64,000 bases of DNA from Trichosphaerium sp. ATCC 40318 (GCA_038496445.1 JALMLS010000048.1:38769-102768); one strand, 5' to 3'; counted from the stretch's first letter, positions 23,704 to 34,883 are shown. Notes: a model not told the origin generated them from the sequence alone. Numbers and translations are program-made.

Positions 23704-24329
23704 AATTAAAACAAAATTCAAAATCAATAAAGTTAACTACTCTCGAACTTATTGTTGCCAGGCAAGTGTTGTCAAAAAAGCCGCTGCTGTAGCAAAAATT
23801 AACTCAAAAAACCAAGGGTATTCCTATCGTGGTTCTTTTTTTATCCAAAAGTGCTGGTAGGAACATTAAGAAAAAAGTTGGAAATACCTTATAGTTTTGA
23901 GTAAATTATACTTAGCCTAATAATCCAATTAGGTCGAATTCTGGAAATGGGAGCACCACATGAGCGATTAAGAATAACAAATGGAGGGCTTTCTAGTTAA
24001 CTAACACTGGACCTGCTTTGTCTCAGTATCTTAGGTCTTTAGCAAAAGATAGCCAACTAACATTAATATAAAGTGTTTGTAAAACACGATATAAATAATC
24101 GTTGTACATACAAAATACCCATTAAAGCTGCAACAAGTCATTCTAACATGCTACCAGAGGCTAAACTGTCGGTAAGTCTGAGTCATGAATAGCTCTATCA
24201 GTGTTTCTAAGGATATTTCAATACTAGTCAGCATAGTACTGCTTATTGACGTGATACAGGTAATCCTGGTTCAACACAAATATGAAAAGTCTTGTTTTAT
24301 TCTAACTACATTATTTTGTTATTGCCACT
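23704..24329. other. Intergenic, no gene seen
   Basis: AT-rich spacer between convergent genes. It has only short broken frames and no repeat or RNA structure that I can support. Confidence 0.4.
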
Positions 24330-25718
24330 TCACTTTTTAATAAAGCAGTTTACTATCTTAGACTCCGCAGATATTTTACCATTTTCTTCCCAACACTTGT
24401 AATCTCCTTCACGCTTATCATCAACATAAAAACACTGAACCCACAATAAACCATTAGGATGCCATCTCTTATACTCACCTTCCTTTTTATCTTGGCTATA
24501 TTTACACTCCATATACAATATACCATTCGGATACCAAGACTTGCAGGTTCCATCACGTTTACCTTTAACATAGCCACACTCTTCTCGAACTTGACCATTT
24601 TCTCTCCAATTCTTACAGTCTCCTTCTTTCTTGCCATCAACGTAGTTACACTGCTCCTTAATTGTACCGTTTTCACGCCAACTACTGCACTTCCCTTCAC
24701 GTTTACCTTGAGTGTAGTCGCACTGCTCTTTCAACTGACCGTTAGGATACCAACACTTTTCTTCGCCTTGTTTGATACCATCAAGATAGTGACATTGCTC
24801 TTGTAACTGACCATTAGGAAACCAACATTTGTATTCTCCATCCATGATACCTTTTTTGTAGATATATTTCTCTTTTGGTTTGCTGGATACATACCAAGAT
24901 TGATATTCTCCGTTTTGGCGTCCAAAAACATAGTCACAGCACTCTTTTAAACTACCATTTTCAAACAAACTCTTATGTTCTCCATTGAGCACACCATTAG
25001 TATAATGAGAATGAATACTGAGTTGACCAGTTTGGTACCAATGCTTGTACTCTCCTTCTTTTTTATCATTGACACTGTTATATTGCTCCTTTAATTGACC
25101 ACAATAATACCAACACTTGCATTCTCCGTTTAGTTTACCATTAACATAGAAAAACTTCTTAACTAATTGACCACTACAGTCCCAATACTTGTACTCTCCT
25201 TCATATTTAGAATCAACGAAATGACAGCGAGTTTTTAGTTTCCCATTGAAATCCCACCACAATGTATATTCTCCTTCTTTACACTTTATACCATCCACAA
25301 AGGTACCTTCCTCTAAAGGAAGGCCTGAATAGGACTGCCAATACTTATAATACCCATGTCGTAGACTATTTTTGTAATTTTCAAGTAGGACTAATTTCCC
25401 TTCCTGGTTCCATTCCTTTGTCTCTCCATAACGTAAGCCATGTGACCAGAAGTCTTGGCACGCTATTATTTTTGTTGTATCAGTACCAGCATGTGAGCTA
25501 CTATGTCGTTTAACCCATTTTCCATGTTTTCTAAGCTCGCCATCAAATCTTGTTGTAATAGCTGTTTCTTTTGATAGTAAAGGCCACAGTATGTACATTT
25601 CAAAGTCTAGCTCTATAATGTCATGGTGTAGCTCCAATGGAAGGCGGAATAGGTGGCACGTATTAATTTGTTTATCACTCGTTTCTACAGAGCAAAGTAA
25701 GCGTTTTTCAGAAGTCAT
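24330..25718 (-). CDS. Intronless MORN-variant repeat protein with F-box-like N-terminus
   Basis: A 462-codon frame without introns, start ATG 25718. Residues about 20-55 (FRLPLELHHDIIELDFEMYI) resemble a divergent F-box. From about residue 75 to the end run some fourteen repeats of about 22 residues with consensus EGEYKxWYPNGQLKEQCxYV, for example GEEKCWYPNGQLKEQCDYTQ. This is the MORN_2/YwqK-type repeat, which folds as stacked beta-hairpins. Bacterial YwqK-family proteins are annotated as antitoxins; arrays of this type joined to F-boxes are common in giant viruses of amoebae (Marseilleviridae, Mimiviridae). Nothing here shows an antitoxin role. The repeats are still highly similar, suggesting recent expansion. 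A transferred viral gene or a host family that viruses acquired are both open. Confidence 0.85.
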   Translation of the reverse strand: MTSEKRLLCSVETSDKQINTCHLFRLPLELHHDIIELDFEMYILWPLLSKETAITTRFDGELRKHGKWVKRHSSSHAGTDTTKIIACQDFWSHGLRYGETKEWNQEGKLVLLENYKNSLRHGYYKYWQSYSGLPLEEGTFVDGIKCKEGEYTLWWDFNGKLKTRCHFVDSKYEGEYKYWDCSGQLVKKFFYVNGKLNGECKCWYYCGQLKEQYNSVNDKKEGEYKHWYQTGQLSIHSHYTNGVLNGEHKSLFENGSLKECCDYVFGRQNGEYQSWYVSSKPKEKYIYKKGIMDGEYKCWFPNGQLQEQCHYLDGIKQGEEKCWYPNGQLKEQCDYTQGKREGKCSSWRENGTIKEQCNYVDGKKEGDCKNWRENGQVREECGYVKGKRDGTCKSWYPNGILYMECKYSQDKKEGEYKRWHPNGLLWVQCFYVDDKREGDYKCWEENGKISAESKIVNCFIKK

Positions 25719-26039
25719 AAGAGGAGTGGTTTGATGTAAAATTGTTAGAAGATCTCGTTTTTTTTTGAAAAGTTGCTGAAAAATCGCAAATTTTTTGATG
25801 TAAAACGGTTAACCGAATAGCAAACTCACTTTTAGTTATCCGACTAAATACCTTTATAGCCTTTTTTTTGGTAGAACGCCGTAACAAGTCAAATATAGTC
25901 CAATAAGAGGGACTAACCAAATGTGGCGCGTGGGCGTACTAGCTATACACAGGCAACCTCAGGTATGACATAACTTGTATTTACTGTTGTTAAACAGTGG
26001 TATTGTAGAATCGATTAAAACGCGTCAAAACAAGGTAAA
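25719..26039. other. Intergenic between divergent genes
   Basis: This 320-base spacer carries the promoters of the MORN gene (minus) and the AP endonuclease (plus). No motif is recognised. Confidence 0.35.
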
Positions 26040-27645
26040 TTGGTATTAAGATGGCCACTTATAAGTGTTAGCGCAGCCCACGATCGTTATGCGTCAACTA
26101 ATACCAAACGACCTCCTGAGTTCCCAAAACCTCTCCCAAAAACCGACTTCGCATCGCCACTGTTGCGAACGTGCGTATATGCGTTCATTTGTCACAATGC
26201 TAAAAAGTTCAGCAACGAAACAAAAATAACGACTTGGAACGTTGCTTCATGGGCTTCAGTTAAAACAAAAGGTTTCAAAGAGTACATAGCAGCTGAGAAA
26301 TCGGATATTATTTGCCTTCAGGTGCCAAAACCTTCAAAAAAATTCATGTTAACCTGTTATTGTAAGGAGACAAAAATAAGTGATACAACGCTCTCACATG
26401 AAAATTACTTGACAGATCTTGGTATACCATTTTGCTTGAGTTGTTGGCATCTTAGTTAAAGATTTTAGGGTACACTGGACACTTTTATAATCCATCAATT
26501 AAGACCGGTTACTCTGGTACTGCGTATGAAATGACGGAATTTTTTTGACATGTGACGTCTTATTTTTAGTGTTTTTTATAAACAAGCTCCGTTATCTATA
26601 AAAGAAGGGTTACTTGACAAGCATGAACATAACCAAGAGGTTAGTGGAAGCGAAATAGCATTTTGGTCTAAAAGTAGAAAAAAACAAGAATCTGATATAT
26701 TGTTGTTAGGGTAGAGTCATAACTCTTGAATACGCAAAATTTTATCTAGTAACTTGTTACATACCCAATGCTGGACAGCGTGCAAAAGAAGGCGAAAACA
26801 AAGGCATACCAAAAAGGTACTAAAGACTACTTAACCGGACAGCAATCACCTTTACAAAACAGCCAATATATGGATACTCTTCAATGTTAACTACGCTAAT
26901 AACTATAAATAGATTGGATTACAGACTAGAATGGGATACAGCATTTCATGAAGCAATGGTAGAACTTGACTCTAAAAAACCCATTGTTATCTGTGGTGAC
27001 TTCAACGTGAGCTGAGTAGTTTAAAAAACACACATCCTAACAACCACAATTTTTGTACAGGTGGCACATAACGATATAGATCTTGCCAATCCAAAAACAA
27101 ACGTGAGACTAGACCTTATTTTGTGAAATTGTATCTACTGTTGGCTTATGTTTCTTCTCCTACTGTAGAAAAAAACTGCTGGATTTACGCCCATAGAACG
27201 TGAGAATTTCTCTAAATTTTTATCGCTTGGATTCTCAGATGCATACAGGTTTGAAATAGGTTTCATCACGTTTTTTAAAAACCATGTACTTTAGGACATT
27301 GTATCCTGACGAAATAGATTGCTACACATACTGGAAATATAGATTTAACGCTCGCCCGAGAAATGTTGGATGGCGTCTTGATTATTTTCTAGGTAATCAT
27401 ACTCTGCAACAAAACATTTGTTGTATGGCTTCATTTGCTTAGAAAATAATGCTTTGATTCTCGTCTTTTGTACTAACTTTTTTTATGTCAGTATCGAATA
27501 AGATCATGAAAAAAGTGAAAGAAGTCTACCGTAGGCCTTATGTATTAGGATCAGAGTACATAAAACTTTTACCAAAACTCAAGTACCGACTTACCTTTAT
27601 TTTAGCCACTGTCCTGTTTGCATGCACCTTAATATAAAATTGTAA
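26040..27645 (+). CDS. APEX1-like: AP endonuclease, exonuclease III / APE1 family
   Basis: APE1 enzymes cut DNA 5' to abasic sites in base-excision repair. The exon ending near 26321 gives ITTWNVASWASVKTKGFKEY and EKSDIICLQ, then ETKISDTTL after an intron, the Mg-binding Glu of the LQETK motif. Later exons give the GYSGT block, EGRVITLEYAKFYLVTCYIP NAG (split over 26700-26790), KPIVICGDFNVAHNDIDL (GDFN active-site loop, 26985-27080), GFTPIERENFSKFLSLGFSD, YTYWKYRFNARPRNVGWRLD with YFLVS, and GSDHCPV across the last intron, supplying the catalytic Asp-His pair. TAA is at 27643-27645. The first exon has no in-frame ATG: the open frame begins near 26040 but the true start and first splice are unresolved. 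The N-terminal stretch before ITTWNVASW is short, so no extra domain is visible. Confidence 0.88.
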
Positions 27646-27843
27646 AGTAAAGATTTGTGACGCAATAAAAATAAGAAAAAAATACTCAATAACTTGGTTA
27701 TCGGTGTAAGTGAGCGTTGACCTTTAGGCTCAGAAAAACATTTTTTGGACTGTGAAAACGCAAAATGACGGTGTTCATTCAATCACACGTTATAATTTAT
27801 TGCTTTAATTAATTTCAATCTGGTACTTTAGTCTTGAAATGCG

Positions 27844-28971
27844 TCATGTGCTCGCTTTAGTACTACATCCAGCAGCCAGATTCTTAATTTGACGAAGGGA
27901 GTATTTTCTTTTTTTCGTCCTTAACTTGCTAAGACTCTGTGAAAGAAAATCAGTGTATATCTTCATCCCTACACTTTCACAAAGGAGAGCAAGGAAAACT
28001 GCATCTTGCTTATACTTTATTCTGCTAAAAAACACGCAGAATTTGTCTAGGGCATTAACAGTGCTTAATTTGTCATTTAATACCTTGTATGTATCAAATA
28101 TCACGTGATCATCACCTAAAATGGTATGAGTTATAGTCTTGGGTGATAGCACATATGTGTACAGTTTGCTATTGTTATTCGAGTGCATTTGCCACAAGCA
28201 TTGAAGGGATCGTGCCATTGCAGGTTGGCGAATATACAAGCAACGTCTGAAGCATAGGAAGCCGAATAATCATCAAGTAGGTACGTGTATGTGATATCAA
28301 GATCAATGTCACCCCACTTTAGTTGCAAAAAGAGTGAGTACCGCATGTACTGTATGAGATGAACAATGTACATACATCAGAATAAGAGAAACGTGCTGTA
28401 ACTGTTGATCGGTACCCGATTTTATTCACTTTCCCGTATTTGTCATCGAAAGTTTCCGCATTCTTCAACCTACCCTCGTTAACAACAAGGTTATAAATGA
28501 AATAACTACCCAATTGTCTTCAATGTGCAAGCATATAAATCATCAGCAGAGCACAACTTTTTGTCTACCAGCACTCGAAGAGACTCATTAAAACTGTTTT
28601 GTAAATTTCCAGTCCAAGCACAATTAATATTTGTAACATAACTAAGATCCCTTGGGTGACACCATTCATACTCATCAACGTAAGTAAATTCTACTTGAGG
28701 CTGTATCTTAGATGAAATCCACAAAGAGAGGACATCAAAACCTATAGCATTAAAGCTGTTTAAAGAGATGTGTTGTCGAACCTTTAGGAAGAGCCCACGT
28801 TCTTGTTGCTTCTGCACCTGCTTCAAAAACAACATAACATTCCTTAATGAGGCTTCTAGCAAGCTTACACGTCTCTGAAAAAGAAGCACGGCCATTCCAA
28901 GACAAGTGCTCTAACGCTATAGACCACACGCTTTGAGACAAACCTTTGAAGCTTAAAACCTGTAATAACAT
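27844..28971 (-). pseudogene. Frame-broken gene of unknown family, possibly F-box-like
   Basis: Three coding blocks on the minus strand clearly belong together but do not stay in frame. Block one (28971 to about 28780) reads SFKGLSQSVWSIALEHLSWN and ASFSETCKLARSLIKE, somewhat like an F-box. Block two (about 28780-28506) reads KVRQHISLNSFNAIGFDVLS and ends TLKTIG at a stop. Block three continues one base out of phase as GSYFIYNLVVNEGRLKNAET, then LKWGDIDLDITYTYLLDDYS and a C-terminal part with LSPKTITHTILGDDHVIFDT. No good GT/AG pair repairs the two shifts near 28780 and 28510. The gene is therefore either decaying or carries two assembly indels. It stands beside the intronless F-box/LRR gene and may be a member of the same expanded class. 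Confidence 0.5.
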
Positions 28972-29375
28972 TAGTATTTGAGTACTATAGGTTTTAAACC
29001 ACCTGATGCATGTGTTCTTTGAGTATTAATTATGTTATGAAGTATGCATACTCTGAAACCAGTTTATTAATTTTATTTCGGTCAATAATTGTCTTCAAAT
29101 CCATTGTCGACTCTTGTTATGTACTTTTTTGCACACCATGATACGCATTACAATTAAAATGAATCTCTTGATAGCCAATGATACCTTTTGGTCTTCATTC
29201 AACACTTACAACCAAGTACAAGCACTTGTTTAAACGAAAGTTGTTGACTATTAAAAAAAACTGAACTTTGCAACAATACTGCGCGTTTTCAATGAGCGCA
29301 ATGAATAGCGTGAGAGTAAGTACCAACGAGGCTAAAACCAATTCTACCAATTGTAGTGCAAGTAAACGGACCCAC
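28972..29375. other. Intergenic, no gene seen
   Basis: AT-rich DNA upstream of the inverted-repeat element. Short minus-strand frames here are not supported by domain or codon evidence. Confidence 0.35.
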
Positions 29376-29609
29376 GTTTTTTCCGAATTTTTCGAAAGAA
29401 AAAATTCGAAAAAATAGAATTCGATACAAAAACCGAATGCCTATACCCACCAATAGATCACTATATGTGAGCAAAGGTCGGGTTCTAGTTACTAGCACAG
29501 CGAGGACCCGACCGTAAGTGAAACAGGCGCTTTCTAGTTTAGTGGACTGCCCTAGCTATGCATCTTTCTACACTTTCAAATTTTTGTTTTCGGAAAATTC
29601 GGAAAAAAC
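29376..29609. repeat. Inverted-repeat-bounded element, MITE-like or structured RNA
   Basis: GTTTTTTCCGAATTTT at 29376-29391 is perfectly inverted at 29594-29609, enclosing about 200 bases. Inside lies a second perfect inverted repeat, GGTCGGGT at 29476-29483 and ACCCGACC at 29506-29513, and further TTCGAA-rich palindromic sequence at 29390-29415. No protein is encoded. Terminal inverted repeats on a short non-coding body fit a miniature transposable element; a folded non-coding RNA or 5' regulatory region for the LRR gene starting 85 bases downstream is also possible. No clear target-site duplication was found. Confidence 0.5.
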
Positions 29610-29693
29610 TATAGCCCCCAAGTAAAAGGTACTACAAGGCTAATTACATTGCCTTACCTCTTTACGCTCAAAAAGTCATTTAGTATTACCGAA

Positions 29694-30743
29694 ATGAGCA
29701 TATTGGACATTCCAGCTGAAGTTTTAGTACATATTCTTGGATTCACCACAAAAGCACGATTTGCCGTTTGTCAAACCTGCCTTTACTTCGCTTCTATAAT
29801 CCATGACATTATTGGGTATGATAGTGTGCTTATTCGAGATGTTAAAGGAGCAAAAACAATGCTACAACAGTCTGGATTGTTGAAAAACACAACAATCAAA
29901 ATAGCTTCTGAGTTTCCTATTGAGTTTGCACAATTGTTTGCTGGTGTTCATACTATTGTTCTTACAAACACGTCAGTCACAGATGAACATATTAAATCAC
30001 TTGCTGGTGTTCATACAATTGATCTATCACTTTGTCAGCAGATAACAGGTGAATGCTTCAAAGCGCTTTCTGGAGTTCATAATATTAACCTATGCAATAA
30101 TCGCAGAATTACAGATGAACACATTAAATACCTTGCTGGTGTTCATGAAATTAACCTTTCTTTCTGTTATAAAATAACAGATGAAGGCATTAAGGCACTT
30201 GCTGGCGTTCATACTATTATTCTTGTAAACACGTCAGTCACAGATGAAGGCATAAAAGCACTCTCAGGTGTCCATACAATAGACCTTGCCAGTTGCTATA
30301 ACATAACAAGTGAGGGTATCAAATCATTGGCAGGTGTTTATAACATTAACCTTTGCAGCACTAACATATCAGATAATGGTATCAAAGCGCTGTCAGGTGT
30401 TCATACTATTGTCCTTACTAGTACTAAGGTAACAGATGAAGGTATAAAAGCACTTGCTGGTGTTCATGAAATTGACCTTTCCTGTTGCGATAGTATAACA
30501 GATGAAGGCATCAAAGCACTTGCTGGAGTTCACGAAATTAACCTTTCTTGCTGTGATACTATAACAGATGAAGGCATCAAAGCACTTGCTGGAGTTCATA
30601 CAATTTACCTTCATTACACGAATATAACAGAAAAAGGCATCAGAGCGCTTATTGGTGTTCATACAATTACCTTCGACAGTGCTTCAGATGAGTGTATTAA
30701 AGAGCTTGGTGCTTACAATGTAATAGATTTTTCTAAAGTATAA
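29694..30743 (+). CDS. Intronless F-box / leucine-rich-repeat protein
   Basis: ATG 29694 directly precedes an F-box (ILDIPAEVLVHILGFTTKAR), preferred over an open extension back to 29649 that has no ATG. The remaining residues, from about 90 to the end, are about eleven repeats of 22-23 residues with consensus ITDEGIKALAGVHTINLSCC, related to the LRR of FBXL proteins. FBXL proteins are substrate receptors of SCF ubiquitin ligases. The repeats are very uniform in protein and DNA, pointing to recent expansion or gene conversion. There are no introns, unlike the metabolic genes around it. Near-identical GVHTINLS-type repeats are known to me from giant viruses of amoebae, so viral ancestry is a fair hypothesis. 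A dead copy lies at 15490-15680. Confidence 0.85.
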   Translation: MSILDIPAEVLVHILGFTTKARFAVCQTCLYFASIIHDIIGYDSVLIRDVKGAKTMLQQSGLLKNTTIKIASEFPIEFAQLFAGVHTIVLTNTSVTDEHIKSLAGVHTIDLSLCQQITGECFKALSGVHNINLCNNRRITDEHIKYLAGVHEINLSFCYKITDEGIKALAGVHTIILVNTSVTDEGIKALSGVHTIDLASCYNITSEGIKSLAGVYNINLCSTNISDNGIKALSGVHTIVLTSTKVTDEGIKALAGVHEIDLSCCDSITDEGIKALAGVHEINLSCCDTITDEGIKALAGVHTIYLHYTNITEKGIRALIGVHTITFDSASDECIKELGAYNVIDFSKV

Positions 30744-31032
30744 TGGTGACTGGAGTTTTTTGCAAAGCAACCAAGCTCATTTCTAAATTGCAACTAAAAA
30801 TGTATTCAATGTTGCTCTATAACAGCTTCTTTTACGTAATTCTGAAACAATCAAACATTTGGTATTTATTTCAAAGGAATACAAATATGATTTAATGTAT
30901 TCGAACTTGAGGACAATGATTTATTGAAATTTTGTAAATCAATTACTGGCACTTCAATGTATTCCCACTCACGGACTTTGTCTTTTTAAATTTATACAAA
31001 GGGAGTGAAGAACAGTTTATTTTTGATAGTAT

Positions 31033-33212
31033 CTAGTTTTTGAGTTTAAGCTTTAGCTTTGTTACTGCATTAGATGACCTGCTTATACGTGAAACAAGCT
31101 GTTTTGTCCCGGATACTGCTCTTATAATTAGACTCAGTTGTGTCTCACCAGCATTAATAGCAGCCTGAACTAATCCTGTAACATCAACATTCGTAATACC
31201 TGTTTTTTTGGAAAAGAAAGTAACCTTGTCTTCAACGGTAAGGCTTCCAAATGAAACGGAAGATTGTCCCCAATCTGTATTTGTACGTGATATACTATAT
31301 GTCGCTCCTTTTTTAGCATTTGAATTCATGTTTGTGAACCTTATGGAGAGAGTAGCGGAGTTTAGGTTTTGAGTTTTTCCAGCCAAGTTGTACTGTGTTT
31401 TGTGAATATTTTGAGAAAAAAAAACACAAGGCCAAAACAACGGACCTGAATGAGTGTATACATGTTTTGGTTTATCGAGCTTGATAGTATGATTTTAGGT
31501 TTGTTGCTCGAAATAGGAACATGAGTACCGCTTGAGGTACCATCTCGAACATTTGCGTGTTTGACTGGATTCAAAGTCTAAACGCAACAATTAGATAACA
31601 CTAATCAAAGTATGACAAATCATGATACATGGAGCTACTTGTTTTATACTTTCGTAACTGTTAGATTGTATGAATTTACAGGAAAAATAATTTTGTAGCT
31701 CAATGAGTTGTGAATTGAAGAAATAAGAAAAATACTGAAAAACACTGTAAAGTTTTTAGGTACGTACGAAAGACCTGAATGTTGGCGGATTATTTGTTGG
31801 GTACCAATCCCATTGATTAACTGTAAATTCGTTTCTTCGCCCTACAGTAAAAGAAAGAGGATCTTTAGGACCACGTGTTTGACTAGAGCTAGGATTTGAA
31901 AACTGACTGGAATCGCCTATATTTAGAAGCTTGTTGTTTCTAAATGTTGTTGCGTAACTCTCGGTATTACGCATCATGTCTCTTGGTATACCGTAGCATT
32001 CGAATATATTATTTGTTATAGATATCTTAGAAAAGTCGTTAGAACTTGGGAATCCGAACAAACCAGAAGTCCGAGGTGTAACTGTTTTGAACGCAATAAC
32101 ATGATTGTTTGTAAAGTTGAACTTATTAAAAGGTCCTCTGTTCCACATTATCCCTCTGCCTGGGTTTTTTATAAGGTTGTTATAGAAGTCTGTCCCACCA
32201 GCGGATGCAGCTGCGCCAAAGTTTGATATCAAGTTACCACCATCATCAGAAGTTTTAAAGTCAAACAGATTATGATGAACAAGAGCCAAGTTTCTTGCCC
32301 ATTCAAGCGAGTAAGACTTTAGCAACAAGTTATGATGTATATTAAACGAATAATCTCCAGCGAGAGAAGTAGGTCCTCCAGAATGTTTAGGAATCGATAC
32401 AACACCGAACAAGTAATTATGATCAATCTCAACGTTGTAATCGTTCTCGAAAGGATACTCAATTGAGAAACTTACAAGAACAGTATTGTGGTGTATCCTA
32501 CAGTCTTTACACTGTCTCCCTTTGAAACCAAACATTTTCTTCTCCGACGATGTCTTCGCAATATAGTTATTGTAATACTCCGTTCTCGTTGTCCAAGTAC
32601 TAAAGAGAGCGCCACCAGTTTGTCCAACTTTACCACCTGCATCAATGAATCGATTGTCATGAATGACAGCATCAGCCATTCTGAAAGTACGTAACCCGCT
32701 CCAGAGAACATTTCGGAATTCAATAAAACGTAGAGTAAAGAAAGTTGGCTTGTCAGCGTAGATAAGTCCATGTAATCTATTCATACCATCCAAAGTGAGC
32801 TTTTCAATCGTAACTCCCGCCTTAAGAAATGAATAAGACAAACAAGGCGCGTGTTCGATTGATTTTTACCAAAAAAAGTTGTACTCACCTTTCCGAAGCG
32901 TAAACTTATCAAGTACGCGTTTTGATTGACGGAACTTGGTGTTGTAGCTTTGTCAGGCAGTCCAGAGGTACCAGGATTCCATGAAGAAGCCGCTCTGATG
33001 ATTGTTGAAGCAGTACTCGCACCAACAAGTTTTTGTCCTTTTTTAACAATAAGTGTCTGTGTAAGCGTGTATGTCCCAGCAGCAATATTGATTGTAGTGT
33101 CTTCAGCCCCATTGGTCACTGCATTAACTAGTTGAGCGGTATTACTTACAGAAACACTAGAAGCTCCTTGTAGTAATACAGCAAACCCAAGAAAGTAAAG
33201 GAAAAGGTGCAT
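31033..33212 (-). CDS. Secreted parallel beta-helix enzyme (lyase-like) with CBM96/DNRLRE-type domain
   Basis: ATG 33212 begins a signal peptide (MHLFLYFLGFAVLLQGASS). Exon 1 ends at 32889; a 68-base intron (32821-32888) joins it to the large exon 2 (32820 to about 31771). The catalytic-type region is a right-handed beta-helix with stacked Asn- and His-rich turns: IHDNRFIDAGG, CRIHHNTVLVSF, VEIDHNYLFG, FNIHHNLLLKS, ALVHHNLFDF, FTNNHVIAF. This pattern occurs in polysaccharide lyases (for example family 6) and related helix enzymes. After about 31575 two small exons encode a C-terminal module: VRDGTSSGTHVPISSNK, YNLAGKTQNLNSATLSIRF and TGLVQAAINAG, which matches DNRLRE/CBM96 sugar-binding domains. 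The stop is at 31033. The substrate, perhaps alginate, pectin or glycosaminoglycan, cannot be deduced. The domain pair is common in marine bacteria, so ancient transfer is plausible, but the introns show domestication. Confidence 0.82.
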
Positions 33213-34497
33213 GATGTAACTAGCGCTTGATGTTTTGAAATCGTAACAACATCGAAATGTGTAACGAGTTGAATCACTTTCTAGCGGTGCTACTGATTTA
33301 CCCAGATAGGCGCTAAACTCTGAAGTTATCGTAACACGTGTGAGCTCGTACGCTAGTAAACGGAAATTCGCAAACTATTCAACAGAATTTTATTTCGGTT
33401 GAACATTAGTGTTAAACAGCAAATTGCAAAAACAAATAGCTGGGTTTTTTTTCTTCGATAATGACAAAAGGTGCTTTAAAGCGGTCAAAATAATTACCCC
33501 ACAGATCGACATGGTATGCTGTAAGCTGTATGTTGATAAGTACATACTTACAACACATATAAAGTCGGTTAACCACGTGATTGTTCGATTTGATGCAATA
33601 ATTTTGCGAGGCGCTACAGCGTTTTTTTCTCATTCAAGTTTTACTGATATTATCTAGATAGAAAGTTTCTAGCACTTTTAGCAAGAATTGACACGTCTGT
33701 CAAATGGTCTACTATCACAATGTGAACTATTTGCGTGACAACGCTCCTTCATATTATGACTTACGTACTTAGTTTTTAACAGAATTTCAATGTCAGTTTC
33801 AATAGACCATGGCAAGATGTTCGCAATTTTTTACCTACACTGTACCATCAAACCACAAAAGTCTGAGCTAAAAGCGAATTAAAAGTTGGTTGCCCACGTA
33901 GGTTTCGCACCAAATACGGTATGATGCCTCAAACACTGTTTTGCCGAGTGTTTTTGGTTCAACAAAATCAACGTACGTGTATAACTTACTAGCGCTACAC
34001 TAGCGCCTACCCCACGCTAACAAAAGCGCTCTCGTATCCTAGCGGGTGTTATAACGTGAAAACCTCCCCAAAACACTACCAACGTTGCCGTAGGCTTTAT
34101 AAACGCCGTCAGGTGTCAAATAAGTAAAATAAAAAGTTTTGGGTCCAGGTTAAATCACGTGTCTTGGAAACTGGATTTTTTTTACTGATAGTCAGTCTGT
34201 TTAAAACTTGAAAGAGACAGTAGTTGGTGTTTTCAGGTTTTCCTTGCTTTGTCAAATCTTGAAAGAAAGCTAGCATGGCTCTGAGAACAGTACGCTTTTC
34301 ACTACTTTTATTCACAAAACAGACTATGGTATTGTTTCACTCAACACAGAGGGCCTTCATCAAATAAGTTGCTTATGTTTGGTGACAATATAAAATCCAA
34401 GCTGATCATTGCCACTCCGAATCTTAAGTATTTTTGTGACAAAAACGTGGCTTTTAAAACTTCGCATTTCTTTCAAGCAAATCTGTAGTAACAACCT
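33213..34497. other. Long intergenic region, no gene seen
   Basis: Nearly 1.3 kb without a supportable gene. It includes AGCGC-rich clustered sequence near 33985-34045 and three CACGTG hexamers (33340, 33573, 34157). Short frames on both strands lack domains. Confidence 0.4.
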
Positions 34498-34883
34498 TTG
34501 ATAATACACGCAGGCGTTATCGTGGAATTTCATAACGTAAACCGCGTTGTTGCAATTTCTTTGAAATCTTGGCTCTTTTTTGTCTTTTATCTGACTTTCG
34601 CTAAGGAAGGGATACTCACAGTTGAACAAGGGATATATTGTGAAGGAACAGAGTCTGATCCCGTGCTTTTAAAGGTATAACACGTGATACTACCCTTTGT
34701 AACCTTTACAAAAATCCAAAAGAAGCTGTTCTAACCTCAAAGAGATTTTGAATGCTGCAGGCACAGAATGCAACAGTCGCATCTGGCAGGACTTTACAAA
34801 GAACTAATCTTCATGGCGTAAATAATACTACTCGCACTCTTTTAGTATCTACAAAAAGAAGTGTTATTCAGGCCAATAAGTAA
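34498..34883 (+). CDS. Possible small two-exon gene of unknown function
   Basis: A plus-strand frame ending EGTESDPVLLK at 34674 meets a plausible intron (GTATAACACGTGATAC... ending GCTGCAG near 34760) and continues as AQNATVASGRTLQRTNLHGV, then NNTTRTLLVSTKRSVIQANK with stop at 34881-34883. The intron carries the CACGTG hexamer found in many introns of this window, which supports the model. The 5' end is not secure and the product is unrecognised. It ends about 160 bases before the transcarboxylase start and could alternatively be an untranslated or spurious frame. Confidence 0.3.

Noticed and set aside
24459-24806. Hydrophobic plus-strand frame opposite the MORN gene
   Set aside because: It is an antisense shadow of a repeated coding sequence; the periodicity comes from the MORN units.
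24330-30743. An integrated giant-virus segment
   Set aside because: Only repeat-type F-box genes hint at viruses; intron-containing cellular genes (AP endonuclease) lie between them and no capsid, polymerase or packaging gene is present.
33409-33657. Short open frames on both strands in the intergenic region
   Set aside because: They overlap each other, show no domain, and lack splice partners; no gene is supported.
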